DNA of 64,000 nucleotides from assembly GCF_036227225.1 (NCBI RefSeq), contig NZ_CP109444.1, positions 6,925,501 through 6,989,500 on the forward strand. Reading direction: 5' to 3'. Below are positions 53,258-63,709 of the stretch, piece after piece (position 1 is the stretch's first letter; each line of letters starts with the position of its first letter). A program made the translations under genes and the position numbers. Under the pieces are notes generated by a model. The model was not told where the DNA came from. It saw only the letters and a list, made by a program, of their open reading frames with translations, and ran no database searches. This DNA comes from Streptomyces sp. NBC_01478. Its GTDB lineage: Bacteria; Actinomycetota; Actinomycetes; Streptomycetales; Streptomycetaceae.

Positions 53258-53280
53258 CACCGTTTTTGGCTGCCGGTCCG

Positions 53281-53315
53281 CTGTGGCTGGTCGCGCAGTT
53301 CCCCGCGCCCCTAAA
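53281..53315. repeat. Streptomyces-type intergenic repeat, copy D
   Basis: CTGTGGCTGGTCGCGCAGTT followed by CCCCGCGCCCCT, truncated relative to copy C because the closing arm is missing. Lies between rplQ and truA. Confidence 0.8.
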
Positions 53316-53392
53316 AGCAAAAGCAGGGCGTGTGGCGGGTCCGTTCCTTTCCAGGGGCGGGCCCGCTTTTGTGTAGGTGAAAGGATCTCGGT

Positions 53393-54238
53393 GTGAGTGA
53401 TGACGTAGCGGTCGGGTTTGTTCGTGTGCGGCTTGATCTCTCTTATGACGGGACCGAGTTCTCCGGGTGGGCCAAGCAGGCCGGGGGGCGGCGGACCGTG
53501 CAGGGGGAGATCGAGGACGCGCTGCGGACGGTGACGCGGTCGGGGGCGGCGGCGTACGACCTGACCGTGGCCGGGCGGACCGATGCGGGGGTGCATGCCC
53601 GGGGGCAGGTGGCTCATGTCGATCTGCCGGGGGAGTTGTGGGCGGAGCACCGGGAGAAGCTGCTGAAGCGGCTTGCGGGGCGGTTGCCGAAGGATGTGCG
53701 GGTGTGGGGGGTGGCGGAGGCCCCTGAGGGGTTCAACGCGCGGTTCGCGGCCTTGTGGCGGCGGTACGTGTACCGGGTGGGGGACCGGGCGGGGGGTGTC
53801 GATCCCTTGCTGCGGAACCATGTCCTCTGGCACGACTGGGAGTTGGACGTCGACGTGATGGACGCCGCTGCCAAGTCCCTTGTGGGGGAACATGACTTCG
53901 CCGCTTATGCGAAGAAGCGCGAGGGTGCGTCGACCGTGCGGGAGATTCTTGACTTCGGGGTGCGGCGGCGGGGCGACGGTGTCGTCGAGATCGAGGTGCG
54001 TGCCGATGCCTTCTGCCACAACCAAGTGCGGTCCATGGTGGGCGCGTTGGTGTTCGTCGGCGACGGGCACCGGGGCGCCGAGTGGCCGCGGAAGGTGCTG
54101 GACGCGCGGGTGCGGGACAGTGCCGTGCATGTCGTACGGCCGCACGGGCTGACCCTGGAGGAGGTCGCGTACCCGGCGGACGCGCTGCTCGCGGAGCGGC
54201 AGACGCAGGCCCGCCGGGTAAGAGGCGCTGTGCACTGA
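53393..54238 (+). CDS. truA: tRNA pseudouridine(38-40) synthase
   Basis: 281 aa, GTG start. Converts U38-U40 of tRNA anticodon arms to pseudouridine. Catalytic Asp64 in [14 protein letters not shown], then [15 protein letters not shown] and the C-terminal [20 protein letters not shown]. Common neighbour of rplQ in actinomycetes. It converges on a lyase-like gene. Confidence 0.95.
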   Translation: MSDDVAVGFVRVRLDLSYDGTEFSGWAKQAGGRRTVQGEIEDALRTVTRSGAAAYDLTVAGRTDAGVHARGQVAHVDLPGELWAEHREKLLKRLAGRLPKDVRVWGVAEAPEGFNARFAALWRRYVYRVGDRAGGVDPLLRNHVLWHDWELDVDVMDAAAKSLVGEHDFAAYAKKREGASTVREILDFGVRRRGDGVVEIEVRADAFCHNQVRSMVGALVFVGDGHRGAEWPRKVLDARVRDSAVHVVRPHGLTLEEVAYPADALLAERQTQARRVRGAVH

Positions 54239-54258
54239 GGAGTTGGGGAGCGCCGGCG

Positions 54259-56304
54259 CTACGCCGGTTCCACGATCAGCCACGCCACCGTTGACGTGTC
54301 GCCCGCAACTCCCTTGACGCTGAAGGACGTTCCGGCCGTGCGGGCGGAGACGTAGGCGATGCCGGCGGGGGTGCCGCCCGGGGCCTGGATCGTCAGGAAG
54401 ATGCGGCTGGTGGCCGTGACCGCGGTGGTGGGGACCGGTACCGCCGTGGCGCCGTTCAGGGTGAGGGTGCCCATCTTGGCGTTGGTGCCCTCTTTCACGC
54501 GGAGGCCCTTGCCCGCCAGGCCCGCCACGAGGTCCGAGTCGGGGCTGCCTATCTGGGCCGTGCCGAGGCGTCCCCAACTGGTGTCGCGGCCCGTGGTGCC
54601 GCCCGGGCCGAAGCTCTGGGTGCCGTTGATCTCGATGGCGAAGCGGTTGACGGCGTCGCCGGTGACCTGGGACTGGAAGGCGCGGGAGGACGTGTCGGCG
54701 CCGGTGACGGCGTAGCCCTGGCCGGCGGCGCGGGTCTGGAGGAGGTTCACGCCGGGGCTGGAGTTGGCGTTGACGACGACGCCCGGGGTGGTGAACGACA
54801 CACGGCCGGTGCTGCGGGTGACGGTGACCGGGGTGTCCAGGGCGGTGCCGTCGTCGCCGTAGCGGATCAGGGCGAAGTCGGAGCCGTCGCCCGTGCCGGA
54901 CTCGGCGGTGTCGGTGGTGCGCAGGGCCCAGCGGCGGTTCTTGCCGCGGCTCCAGAACTGCACGTCCCGGGCGGTTCCGGCGGCCCCGGACACCATGTGG
55001 ACGTCGGACTTGTCCCAGGTCAGGGTGGTGTCGGTCTGGGTGCCCGCGGTGACGCCGCTGTGCCGGACGAGGACCGCGCCGGCGTCGTTGAAGGGGGCGG
55101 TGGTTCCTACGTATTCGCCTCCTACGACCGAGACGCAGCTCGCGGAGTTCAGGGCCGAGGTGGTGATGCCGTAGGCGGGGGAGTACGTGCCGGCGTTGTC
55201 GTCGTCGCGGCCCACGGTGGTGGAGCAGCCGGTGAGGACGACGCCCTCGGCGGAGGTGCCGGTGATGGTGAAGCCGGAGGCGCCGGTGGTCGATTTTCCG
55301 TCGCGTTTGGCGAGGCAGCCGAGGAGCTGGAGGAAGCGTCCGCCCGCCGCGGTGGAGAGGTGGAAGCCGTCCTGGCCGTTGCGGTCGGTGTTGCAACCGA
55401 CCATCACCATCGAGTAGTTGATGCCGGTGATGCTGTAGCCGTGCTGCGTGTTCCACTCGGCGCGGCAGTCGACCATCGTCACGGCGTTGGGGTTGAGGAT
55501 GTCGTAGCCGTGGCCCTTGTTGCCCTGGGAGTAGCACTGGAAGAGGTCGGCGTCGACCAGGCCGCCGCCGGTGCCCGCCGAGTCGCCCCAGGTGAATCCG
55601 TGGCCCTCGTTGGCGACGCAGTGCACCTGGTTGAGCTGGAAGGCGGCCGAGTTCTGGGCGTTGAGGCCGTCGCCGGTGAACCGCCAGATCGTCACCTTGT
55701 CCATGCCGACGTCCCGGACGCCGGGGCTGACGCGGACGCCGGTGATGGCGGTGCCCGCCTTGTTCAGGACGGTGAGGTTCTGGTCGTCCTGGCAGCCGCG
55801 CAGGGCCAGGCCGTACAGCCGGGGCCCGCCCTGGTAGGCGGACTTGTGGTAGGCGTCGGTCGTCGAGGAGGCGTCCGGGGCCGGGTCGACGACGATCAGC
55901 GCGTCGCCGTCGAAGCCGGTGCCGAGATCGGTGTTCGGGTACATCGGCCGGAGGAAGGAGCCGACCATGAACGTGCGGTCCGGGAAGTGCGGGTTCCAGT
56001 CGCCGCGCAGCGTCACGCCCAGGGAGAGCTTCAGGGGCGCGCCGAGCTTGTAGCGGCCCGGCGGGAAGTAGACGGTGCCGCCCTGGCCCGCCGCGTCGAT
56101 CGCCTTCTGGATCGCGGGCCGGTCGTCGGCGGAGTTGTCGCCGAGCGCGCCGTAGGCCACGTCCTTGACGTTCAGCCAGCCGGCGCCGGTGTCCGCCGCG
56201 GAGGCCTCACCGGCCGCGGCGACCGTGGTGGCGAGGGCGGCGCCGCCGAGGCCGGCCGTGGTGGCGAGCATGCGGCGTCTGGAGGTGGCGTGGTGCGAGG
56301 TCAT
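54259..56304 (-). CDS. Tat-exported beta-helix (pectate lyase 3 fold) protein, 681 aa
   Basis: Tat signal SRRRMLATTAGLGGAALATT (residues about 8-28) and a cleavage region at GEASAA. The N-terminal DVAYGALGDNSADDRPAIQKAI with GGTVYFPPGRYKLGAPLKLS is the pectate-lyase-3 opening, followed by many beta-helix coils (GDALIVVDP, NAVTMVDCRAEWNTQHGYSI). The C-terminal 150 residues (about 525-681) are beta-rich and may be a binding domain. Likely extracellular polysaccharide lyase or hydrolase, substrate unknown. A smaller relative is coded at 60256. Confidence 0.75.
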   Translation of the reverse strand: MTSHHATSRRRMLATTAGLGGAALATTVAAAGEASAADTGAGWLNVKDVAYGALGDNSADDRPAIQKAIDAAGQGGTVYFPPGRYKLGAPLKLSLGVTLRGDWNPHFPDRTFMVGSFLRPMYPNTDLGTGFDGDALIVVDPAPDASSTTDAYHKSAYQGGPRLYGLALRGCQDDQNLTVLNKAGTAITGVRVSPGVRDVGMDKVTIWRFTGDGLNAQNSAAFQLNQVHCVANEGHGFTWGDSAGTGGGLVDADLFQCYSQGNKGHGYDILNPNAVTMVDCRAEWNTQHGYSITGINYSMVMVGCNTDRNGQDGFHLSTAAGGRFLQLLGCLAKRDGKSTTGASGFTITGTSAEGVVLTGCSTTVGRDDDNAGTYSPAYGITTSALNSASCVSVVGGEYVGTTAPFNDAGAVLVRHSGVTAGTQTDTTLTWDKSDVHMVSGAAGTARDVQFWSRGKNRRWALRTTDTAESGTGDGSDFALIRYGDDGTALDTPVTVTRSTGRVSFTTPGVVVNANSSPGVNLLQTRAAGQGYAVTGADTSSRAFQSQVTGDAVNRFAIEINGTQSFGPGGTTGRDTSWGRLGTAQIGSPDSDLVAGLAGKGLRVKEGTNAKMGTLTLNGATAVPVPTTAVTATSRIFLTIQAPGGTPAGIAYVSARTAGTSFSVKGVAGDTSTVAWLIVEPA

Positions 56305-56376
56305 GGACAGGTCCCCCCTGGGTCCGACGGTGATCGTCGGAGGAGGGTCTCACATGGGGGTTTCCGCAGACAGGCC

Positions 56377-57255
56377 CTAGTTCTGGGCCGCCGCCGAAGC
56401 CTGTGCCTCGCCGCGGGCGTGGATCTGGTCGAAGGCGAACTTGGCGAGGTCGTCGCCGATCGTGAAGACCTCGGTGTCCTTCGTCGTCACGTCCTTGCCG
56501 CTGGTGAAACCGGCGATCGTGAAGTAGGCGTAGCGGCCGTAGGAGTTGGTCGTCGTACGGCAGACCGCGCCGTCGCAGAAGGCCTTGACGCCCTTGCCGG
56601 ACAGTGATTTGACGACACTCTTGGTGTCCGCCTGGCCCTTGACCTTCGTCGCCTGTGCCTCGGTGTCGAAGAGGGCCACACCGACCGTGACCGCGATGTT
56701 GCCCTTGACGTACGTGACCCGCATGAGGCGGGTGCAGTCGTTCGCGGTGAGGACCTTGGGGAGGGTGCCCGAGGCGACCGGGGCGCAGTTCGTGGTGTCG
56801 GCCGTCGGGCCCTTCTTGTACACGGTCGAGGCGACCGTGAGCTGGGTGCCCGGGAAGAGGGTCGCGGGGCTCAGCGGTGCCGTGTCCTTGGCCTTGCTGG
56901 AGATGAAATCCTTCGGGTCCAGCGGCGGGGGCGCGCTGGTCGGCGCGAAGGACGGCGAGGTGGCGTCGGCGCTGGGCACGGAGGCGCTCGCGGGCAGGTT
57001 GGTGGGCTTGCCCGACGCGCTCGTGTCGTCGTTCGCCGACATCACGGCCATGGCCACGGCTGTGCCGACGGCCACCGTCGCGAGCGCGCCGCCGCCTATG
57101 AGCAGCAGTCTCTTGCGCCTGTTGCGCGTCTCCGCGGCGTCGGCGAGCGCGGCCCAGTCGGGGGTCTCGTCGTCGACGTTGCCACCCCAAGGCTGCTGCG
57201 AATTGGGTTTCCAGGGATCCCACTGGGACTGGGGTCCCCCCTGTCCGAAGCTCAT
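56377..57255 (-). CDS. Membrane-anchored protein with extracytoplasmic domain, 292 aa
   Basis: Residues 1-45 are polar and cytoplasmic (QSQWDPWKPNSQQPWGG; DWAALADAAETRNRRKR), followed by one membrane helix (about 48-70, LLLIGGGALATVAVGTAVAM). The rest is outside: a Ser/Pro/Ala-rich linker and a domain with two conserved Cys pairs (CAPVASG...NDCTRLM; CDGAVCR). A common Streptomyces family near rplM with no known function. ATG 57255 chosen; another in-frame ATG lies nine bases upstream. Confidence 0.7.
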   Translation of the reverse strand: MSFGQGGPQSQWDPWKPNSQQPWGGNVDDETPDWAALADAAETRNRRKRLLLIGGGALATVAVGTAVAMAVMSANDDTSASGKPTNLPASASVPSADATSPSFAPTSAPPPLDPKDFISSKAKDTAPLSPATLFPGTQLTVASTVYKKGPTADTTNCAPVASGTLPKVLTANDCTRLMRVTYVKGNIAVTVGVALFDTEAQATKVKGQADTKSVVKSLSGKGVKAFCDGAVCRTTTNSYGRYAYFTIAGFTSGKDVTTKDTEVFTIGDDLAKFAFDQIHARGEAQASAAAQN

Positions 57256-57389
57256 GGGTCGCATCCTAGACGGGGCAACGGGCGTACAGGTGCGCCTCAA
57301 TAAGCCCTGGAGCAACTGACGTTGGGGTTGTCACGTTGCGTGCCCGGATAGTTGCTGTGTGCTGTTGTGGGGTGCGGGCCCACGCCATT

Positions 57390-57419
57390 TTGACCCGCCC
57401 AGGGCGGCGCGGGTACTCT
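57390..57419 (+). promoter_or_regulatory. rplM-rpsI promoter candidate
   Basis: TTGACC, 18-base spacer containing a GCCC/GGGC palindrome, TACTCT, about 180 bases upstream of rplM. It resembles the rpsL promoter. The rest of the 345-base gap 57256-57600 shows no gene. Confidence 0.6.
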
Positions 57420-57600
57420 TACAGTTCGTTATGCGTATCGGTCTGGTCGTTCTCACGCGAGAGGCCGTACGTAGGTTCCCTGGAGCAGTTACCAGTGGAC
57501 GGCATACGGGCGCTGAACCCGGCAGTGTCGTCCCAAGCTGCACGATCGCTTCAGTGATGCCATGTTTCAGCACCCATCCACTGAAGAAGAAGGCTGCGAA

Positions 57601-58044
57601 GTGCGTACGTACAGCCCCAAGCCCGGCGATGTGACTCGCCAGTGGCACGTCATTGACGCCCAGGACATCGTCCTCGGCCGTCTGGCTACCACTGCCGCGA
57701 ACCTCCTCCGTGGCAAGCACAAGCCGACCTATGCCCCGCACATGGACATGGGCGACTTCGTCATCATCATCAACGCCGACAAGGTTCACCTGTCCGGCAA
57801 CAAGAAGACCCAGAAGCTGGCGTACCGCCACTCCGGTTACCCGGGTGGTCTGCGCTCCGTCCGTTACGACGAGCTGCTGGCGAAGAACCCCGAGAAGGCC
57901 GTCGAGAAGGCCATCAAGGGCATGATCCCCAAGAACACCCTGGGCCGTCAGATGATCAGCAAGCTGAAGGTCTACTCGGGCGACCAGCACCCGCACGCTG
58001 CCCAGCAGCCGGTGCCGTTCGAGATCACCCAGGTCGCGCAGTAG
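57601..58044 (+). CDS. rplM: 50S ribosomal protein L13
   Basis: 147 aa, GTG start at 57601 (longer in-frame starts upstream lack family support). [60 protein letters not shown]. Early 50S assembly protein. rpsI follows after 44 bases, the standard pair. Confidence 0.96.
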   Translation: MRTYSPKPGDVTRQWHVIDAQDIVLGRLATTAANLLRGKHKPTYAPHMDMGDFVIIINADKVHLSGNKKTQKLAYRHSGYPGGLRSVRYDELLAKNPEKAVEKAIKGMIPKNTLGRQMISKLKVYSGDQHPHAAQQPVPFEITQVAQ

Positions 58045-58088
58045 TTCCGGCCACACCCCCTAAGACAGAAAAGAATCTGAGGAGAACC

Positions 58089-58616
58089 GTGGCCGAGACC
58101 ACCGTTGAGCAGCCGGTCGAAGAGACCGAGACCGAGCTCGTCGACATCGAGAGCTACACCACCGAGTCCGACGTCCCCGTCGAGGGTGAGTACACGTCGG
58201 AGTCGCTCGCCGGCCGCTTCGGCGACCCGCAGCCGGCCGCCGGCCTGGGCCGTCGCAAGAACGCCATCGCGCGCGTCCGCATCGTGCCCGGCACCGGCAA
58301 GTGGAAGGTCAACGGGCGCACGCTCGAGGACTACTTCCCGAACAAGGTCCACCAGCAGGAAGTCAACGAGCCCTTCAAGGTGCTCGAGCTCGACGGCCGC
58401 TACGACGTCATCGCCCGTATCTCGGGTGGCGGCGTCTCCGGTCAGGCCGGTGCCCTGCGCCTCGGCGTGGCCCGCGCGCTGAACGAGGCCGACGTGGACA
58501 ACAACCGCGCCGCCCTCAAGAAGGCCGGTTACCTCCGTCGCGACGACCGTGCGGTCGAGCGCAAGAAGGCCGGTCTCAAGAAGGCCCGCAAGGCCCCGCA
58601 GTACAGCAAGCGCTAA
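58089..58616 (+). CDS. rpsI: 30S ribosomal protein S9
   Basis: 175 aa, longer than the usual 130 because of an acidic N-terminal extension (about 1-45, rich in Glu/Thr/Val), as in other Streptomyces. The core [19 protein letters not shown] is followed by [20 protein letters not shown] and the C-terminal APQYSKR that reaches P-site tRNA. GTG start with GGAGAACC. Confidence 0.95.
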   Translation: MAETTVEQPVEETETELVDIESYTTESDVPVEGEYTSESLAGRFGDPQPAAGLGRRKNAIARVRIVPGTGKWKVNGRTLEDYFPNKVHQQEVNEPFKVLELDGRYDVIARISGGGVSGQAGALRLGVARALNEADVDNNRAALKKAGYLRRDDRAVERKKAGLKKARKAPQYSKR

Positions 58617-58639
58617 ATCTCGCCTGCTGTCTGTACTCC

Positions 58640-58680
58640 GAACGCCCCGGCGGCACGCCACTTGTGCCGTCGGGGCGTTC
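58640..58680 (+). terminator. rplM-rpsI terminator
   Basis: GAACGCCCCGGCGGCAC / GTGCCGTCGGGGCGTTC (17 bp, one mismatch), followed by GTTT. Intrinsic terminator after rpsI. Confidence 0.9.
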
Positions 58681-58809
58681 GTTTATCACAGCCGGAGGCG
58701 TATAACGGCACAAGACGCTCAAAGGCTTGTGTGATCGGATGAACAGGCATCGTATGCCTGGATGCAGGACTTTCGCCCTGCAGAACTTTCGCCTTCCTCA
58801 GGAGGACAA

Positions 58810-60168
58810 GTGGGACGACTCTTCGGCACGGACGGCGTGCGCGGTGTCGCCAACGCGGATCTGACGGCCGAACTGGCCCTCGGGCTCTCCGTCGCGGCGG
58901 CGCATGTGCTGGCCGAGGCGGGCACCTTCGCAGGCCACCGGGCGACGGCCGTGGTCGGGCGGGACCCGCGCGCGTCCGGGGAGTTCCTGGAGGCCGCGGT
59001 GGTCGCGGGCCTGGCCAGCTCGGGAGTGGACGTACTGCTCGTCGGTGTGCTGCCCACCCCCGCGGTGGCGTATCTCACCGGTGTGCTGGGCGCCGACCTC
59101 GGTGTGATGCTCTCCGCCAGCCACAACGCCATGCCCGACAACGGACTGAAGTTCCTCGCGCGCGGCGGGCACAAGCTCGACGACGAGCTGGAGGACCGGA
59201 TCGAGAAGGTCTACGAGGAGCACCGCACCGGCGCTCCCTGGGACCGCCCGACCGGCTCGGGCGTCGGCCGGGTCCGGCACTACGGCGAAGGCTTCGACCA
59301 GTACGTCGCCCATCTCATCGGCGTGCTCCCGAACCGGCTCGACGGGCTGAAGATCGTCCTCGACGAGGCGCACGGCGCCGCCTCCCGGGTCTCCCCGGAG
59401 GCGTTCTCGCGCGCGGGCGCAGAGATCATCACGATCGGCGCGGACCCCAACGGGCTGAACATCAACGACGGTTGCGGCTCGACCCACCTGGGTCTGCTCA
59501 AGGCCGCCGTCGTCGAGCACGGCGCCGACTTCGGCATCGCGCACGACGGGGACGCCGACCGCTGCCTGGCCGTGGACCACACCGGTGAAGAGGTCGACGG
59601 GGATCAGATCATGGCCGTGATCGCGCTGGCGATGCGGGAGCGTTCCGCACTGCGCTCCGACACCGTCGTCGCGACCGTCATGTCGAACCTCGGCTTCAAA
59701 CTGGCCATGGAGCGCGAGGGCCTGACGCTCATTCAGACCGCGGTCGGTGACCGCTACGTCCTGGAGGAGATGAAGGAGCACGGCTACGCGCTGGGCGGCG
59801 AGCAGTCCGGGCACGTCATCATCCTGGACCACGCGACCACCGGCGACGGCACGCTGACCGGCCTGATGCTGGCCGCTCGGGTCGCCGACACGGGTCGTAC
59901 CCTCAAGGACCTCGCGTCCGTGATGACGCGGCTGCCGCAGGTGCTCATCAACGTGCCCGACGTGGACCGCACCCGGGTGGGCACCTCCGCCGACCTTGCT
60001 GCGGCGGTCTCCGAGGCCGAGCGTGAACTCGGGTCCACGGGGCGGGTGTTGCTGCGTCCGTCCGGTACCGAGCCGCTGGTACGGGTGATGGTGGAGGCCG
60101 CCGACATCGACCAGGCGCGGTCGGTCGCCGGGCGGCTGGCGGACGCGGTGAAGTCGGCGCTGGGCTGA
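58810..60168 (+). CDS. glmM: Phosphoglucosamine mutase
   Basis: 452 aa, GTG start with GGAGGACAA. Converts glucosamine-6-P to glucosamine-1-P for cell wall precursor synthesis. Motifs: [20 protein letters not shown], phosphoserine loop [16 protein letters not shown], metal loop [11 protein letters not shown], and the sugar-binding GEQSGHVI and [12 protein letters not shown]. Common rpsI neighbour in actinomycetes. Confidence 0.96.
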   Translation: MGRLFGTDGVRGVANADLTAELALGLSVAAAHVLAEAGTFAGHRATAVVGRDPRASGEFLEAAVVAGLASSGVDVLLVGVLPTPAVAYLTGVLGADLGVMLSASHNAMPDNGLKFLARGGHKLDDELEDRIEKVYEEHRTGAPWDRPTGSGVGRVRHYGEGFDQYVAHLIGVLPNRLDGLKIVLDEAHGAASRVSPEAFSRAGAEIITIGADPNGLNINDGCGSTHLGLLKAAVVEHGADFGIAHDGDADRCLAVDHTGEEVDGDQIMAVIALAMRERSALRSDTVVATVMSNLGFKLAMEREGLTLIQTAVGDRYVLEEMKEHGYALGGEQSGHVIILDHATTGDGTLTGLMLAARVADTGRTLKDLASVMTRLPQVLINVPDVDRTRVGTSADLAAAVSEAERELGSTGRVLLRPSGTEPLVRVMVEAADIDQARSVAGRLADAVKSALG

Positions 60169-60255
60169 GTTTCCCTGCCGCCCCCCTCGGCTCGTCCAAG
60201 ATCGGTACGATCACCGGTCTGACGACAGTCAGCAAGAGCGCCTTGGGGGGCCGGT

Positions 60256-61626
60256 ATGGGTTCGGAACAGCAGTCGGACAGCAGCACGAGACGCCGTAAG
60301 TTCCTGGCGGGGGCAGTCGCCGGGCTGGCCGGTGCCGGTGCCGGTGCGGCGATCACCGTGGGGAGCGCGACGCCCGCCGCGGCGGCGGCCGGGGGCTCGG
60401 ACTGGTTCGACGTCAAGGAGTACGGCGCCGTCGGCGACGGCTCCACGGACGACACCGCCAAGGTCCAGGCGGCGATCGACGCCGCGGCGGCCGGCGGTGG
60501 CACCGTCTACTTCCCGACGGGCAAGTACCTGGTCAAACCCGCGGGTACCACCCCCGCCCTGTCGGTCACCGGCAACAACATCCGGCTCGTGGGCGCCAAC
60601 AGCAAGGCCGCGATGCTCGTGAAGGGCGCGGACGGCATCCTGCTGCGCATGTCGGGGGCCGGGGCCGACAACACCGGTGCGACGCACCGGCGTTACTGCT
60701 CCGTCGACGACCTCGGCTTCAACGGCAACAACCACACCGGGCTGCTGCTGGAGCTGTACTACACGGACAACTGCTACTTCCGCGACGTCTTCATGACCAG
60801 CAACCTCGACATCTGCGTCGACGCCGTGGAGTTCTGGGACTCCCGCTTCTACAACCTGGTGATCGAGTCGTCCACCGGGACCGCGGGCACCTCCAGCCCC
60901 AACATCTGGCTGCGCAACACCTCCACGGCCACCTCGGGGGCATGGGGGTACAGCACCGACAACATCAACCAGATCCACTTCACCGGGTGCCGTCTGGAAG
61001 CCTTCGGGACCGGCGCGCTGTGGATCACCCAGGGCCCGGCCGCCATCAACAATCCCAACGGCATCCACCTCACGGACTGCAAGTTCGAGACCTCGCAGAT
61101 GCAGGGCGGCCCACACCTGAAGGTCGACGCCTCCTGCAAGCACGTCCACGCCAGCAACATCTACGCGTACGCGGGCGGCTTCGCCAGCGGCTACTCCACC
61201 GCGCAGAACATCATCGCCTGGGCCGGAATCGCCAGTTCGCTGGAGAACGTCCTCATCGCCAACGGCTCCACCGCCACCATCAACTCCGGCATCGACCTCT
61301 ATGCCGGATCCGGCACGACCGCCGTCCTGCGCGACGTCGTCGGCGTCTACGGCACCAAGCCGGCCGGGGCTCACATCTACTACGAGGCGAGCAGCGCCGG
61401 CGACTTCCTGGTGGAGAACTGCTACGGCAACACCGGCACCCAGTCGAGCGGCACCATCCCGACCCGCAACCAGCCGGGACCCCGGCTACGCCTGGTCGCC
61501 GGCGCCGTCAGCGACTCCTCGTTCACCCGGACGCCCCTCGACGGGACGACGGCGGTCGACACGGCCAACAATCGGCTCTACGTGCGGGTGGGCGGCAGTT
61601 GGATGTGGACGCAGCTCAACTCCTAG
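60256..61626 (+). CDS. Tat-exported beta-helix (pectate lyase 3 fold) protein, 456 aa
   Basis: Tat signal TRRRKFLAGAVAGLAGAGAG (about 11-30), then FDVKEYGAVGDGSTDDTAKV and GGTVYFPTGKYLVKPAG, the pectate-lyase-3 opening. Parallel beta-helix follows, with DDLGFNGNNHTGLLLELYYT and ending VDTANNRLYVRVGGSWMWTQ, a short C-terminal domain seen in phage-tail-like and surface proteins. A smaller relative of the protein at 54259. Substrate unknown. Confidence 0.75.
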   Translation: MGSEQQSDSSTRRRKFLAGAVAGLAGAGAGAAITVGSATPAAAAAGGSDWFDVKEYGAVGDGSTDDTAKVQAAIDAAAAGGGTVYFPTGKYLVKPAGTTPALSVTGNNIRLVGANSKAAMLVKGADGILLRMSGAGADNTGATHRRYCSVDDLGFNGNNHTGLLLELYYTDNCYFRDVFMTSNLDICVDAVEFWDSRFYNLVIESSTGTAGTSSPNIWLRNTSTATSGAWGYSTDNINQIHFTGCRLEAFGTGALWITQGPAAINNPNGIHLTDCKFETSQMQGGPHLKVDASCKHVHASNIYAYAGGFASGYSTAQNIIAWAGIASSLENVLIANGSTATINSGIDLYAGSGTTAVLRDVVGVYGTKPAGAHIYYEASSAGDFLVENCYGNTGTQSSGTIPTRNQPGPRLRLVAGAVSDSSFTRTPLDGTTAVDTANNRLYVRVGGSWMWTQLNS

Positions 61627-62582
61627 CGTCCGGACGGGTTTTGGCCCGCTCGAGGTGTGCGCTCACGCTGCCAGGCCCAGAACGCCTTCTGGGCCAGCAG
61701 CGTGAGCGTGCCCGCCAGCACGATGCCGCCCAGGTTGGCGAGCAACTGCCAAGTGGAGCCCCACGTCTGGGAGTAGTCGCCGTAGCTGAAGGCCACGGCG
61801 GCGTTCGCGGCGGCCGGGACGGTCGTCACCGAGATCGCGACGCCGATCAGGGCACCGGACTTCGCGGACGTCAGCGACAGGGTGCCCGCGATGCCGGCCA
61901 GGAAGGCCACGACGAAGGACATCCAGTCGGGCTTCCAGATGAAGGCGGTGTTGGGGCGCGGGGCCTCCACCATCGACTTCTCGAAGAGCCCGAGGGTGTC
62001 CAGCAGCCAACTGAAGCCCGCCGTAAGGACCATGGCCGCCGCGAACCCGGCGAGCAGCGCCCACAGCGACCGCCAGACCAGTTGGGGTGCCTTCCGCACC
62101 AACGCCGTCGAGATTCCCGCGAGCGGCCCGAACTCCGGTCCTACGGCCATCGCGCCCACGATCAGGATCGCGTTGTCCAGCATCACACCGCAGGCCGCGA
62201 GCATGGTCGCCACGGCCAGGAACGCGACGTAGGTGACGGTAAGGGTCGACTCCTCGTGCGTCGCGTCGGCGAGGTGCTCCCACAGCACGGCGTCGGCACC
62301 TTCGCCGGGCGCCTCCTCCGCGGCCTCGTCGGCCCGCTCCGACAGCGACAGGTCGATGTTCTCGACGGCGATGGAGCCGGTGCGGTCCAGCTCCAACTCC
62401 CTTAGCGCGCCGATGAGTTCGTCACCGGCCTCGCGGGCGACATCGCACATCACGACGTCGCCGGCCGGGTTGCGGGCGGCGCCGGGCAGGACGACGAGGT
62501 GTGCGGTGCCGACGGTCGTCTCGATCAGCCGGACCACGGCGTCGGTCCGGTCGGCGGGGGAGATCAGGCGCAGGTGCAGCAT
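61623..62582 (-). CDS. DUF389 membrane protein, 319 aa
   Basis: An N-terminal soluble part (about 1-105) with HLRLISPADRTDAVVRLIET is followed by six or more membrane helices. The conserved DUF389 segments are ATMLAACGVMLDNAILIVGA, MAVGPEFGPLAGISTALV and TSAKSGALIGVAISVTTVPA. Homologues (TIGR00341 type) are widespread, with unknown function. Overlaps the end of the preceding gene by four bases on the opposite strand. Confidence 0.85.
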   Translation of the reverse strand: MLHLRLISPADRTDAVVRLIETTVGTAHLVVLPGAARNPAGDVVMCDVAREAGDELIGALRELELDRTGSIAVENIDLSLSERADEAAEEAPGEGADAVLWEHLADATHEESTLTVTYVAFLAVATMLAACGVMLDNAILIVGAMAVGPEFGPLAGISTALVRKAPQLVWRSLWALLAGFAAAMVLTAGFSWLLDTLGLFEKSMVEAPRPNTAFIWKPDWMSFVVAFLAGIAGTLSLTSAKSGALIGVAISVTTVPAAANAAVAFSYGDYSQTWGSTWQLLANLGGIVLAGTLTLLAQKAFWAWQRERTPRAGQNPSGR

Positions 62583-62604
62583 GACGCACTTCTATCAGGC
62601 CGCA

Positions 62605-63594
62605 CTACAGCTTCCGCAGGCTGAGTCGGCGCACCTTGTGGTCGGTTCCCTTGCGGATGACGAGGGCGGCGCGGCCCCGGGTGGGGGCGATGTTCTCCAC
62701 CAGGTTGGGTTTGTTGATGGTGCGCCAGAGGGTGCGGGCGTAGTCGACGGCCTCGTCCTCGGAGACCTGGGTGTACTTGCGGAAGTACGAGTCCGGGTTC
62801 TGGAACGCGGTGGCGCGCAGCTTGCGGAACCGGTTCAGATACCAGCGCTCGATGTCCTCGGCGCTCGCGTCGACGTACACACTGAAGTCGAAGTAGTCGG
62901 CGAGACCGACCCGCGTACGGCCGTCCTTGCCGGGGAGCGCGGGCTGCAGCACGTTCAGCCCCTCCACGATCAGGATGTCGGGCCGGCGGACGGTGAGCCG
63001 CTGATCGGGCACGATGTCGTAGATGAGGTGCGAGTAGACGGGCGCGGTGACCTCGTCCTTCCCGGCCTTGATGTCGGCGACGAAGCGGGTGAGCGCGCGG
63101 CGGTCGTACGACTCGGGGAAGCCCTTGCGCGACATGAGCCCGCGGGCCTCCAACTCCCTTGTGGGCAGCAGGAATCCGTCGGTGGTGACCAGTTCGACGC
63201 GGGGGTGCTCGGGCCAGCGGGAGAGCAGCGCCTGGAGGAGGCGCGCGACGGTCGACTTTCCCACGGCCACGGAGCCGGCGACGCCTATGACGAACGGGGT
63301 GCCGGACTGGGAGCCCTGTTCGCCGAGGAAGGTGTTCAGCGCGTTTCTCAGGCCGTCCGTGGCGCCGACGTAGAGGTTGAGGAGTCTGGACAGCGGGAGG
63401 TAGATGTCACGCACCTCGTCGAGGTCGATGACATCACCGAGGCCGCGCAGCTTCTCGACCTCCTCGGCGGTGAGCGGCAGCGGCGTCTTGTCGCGCAGCG
63501 CGCTCCACTCGGCTCGGGTGAGGTCGACGTAGGGAGTCGCCTCCGGCTTGTGCCGGTGGGCGCTCCGGGGCATCGGGGAGACCGGAGAGATCAC
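62605..63594 (-). CDS. coaA: Pantothenate kinase, type I
   Basis: 329 aa from GTG 63594; an ATG at 63573 would give 322 aa. Phosphorylates pantothenate, the first step of CoA synthesis. P-loop [20 protein letters not shown] (about 105-124), then [40 protein letters not shown] and [14 protein letters not shown]. Actinobacterial type I form, normally inhibited by CoA. Confidence 0.93.
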   Translation of the reverse strand: MISPVSPMPRSAHRHKPEATPYVDLTRAEWSALRDKTPLPLTAEEVEKLRGLGDVIDLDEVRDIYLPLSRLLNLYVGATDGLRNALNTFLGEQGSQSGTPFVIGVAGSVAVGKSTVARLLQALLSRWPEHPRVELVTTDGFLLPTRELEARGLMSRKGFPESYDRRALTRFVADIKAGKDEVTAPVYSHLIYDIVPDQRLTVRRPDILIVEGLNVLQPALPGKDGRTRVGLADYFDFSVYVDASAEDIERWYLNRFRKLRATAFQNPDSYFRKYTQVSEDEAVDYARTLWRTINKPNLVENIAPTRGRAALVIRKGTDHKVRRLSLRKL

Positions 63595-63655
63595 AGTCCA
63601 TTGTTAACGGAGTTTGAACGGGGTGGTGGGTGGGGTCGGTCACGTCGGACGGCGG

Positions 63656-63693
63656 GCCCCGCCGAAACCGGAACAATCCGGCTTCGGCGGGGC
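63656..63693 (-). terminator. Terminator upstream of coaA
   Basis: GCCCCGCCGAAACCGG and CCGGCTTCGGCGGGGC (16 bp, one mismatch) around a six-base loop. It ends the gene at the right edge, which reads on the same strand. Confidence 0.85.
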
Positions 63694-63709
63694 TCTGGGA
63701 ACGGGTTGA

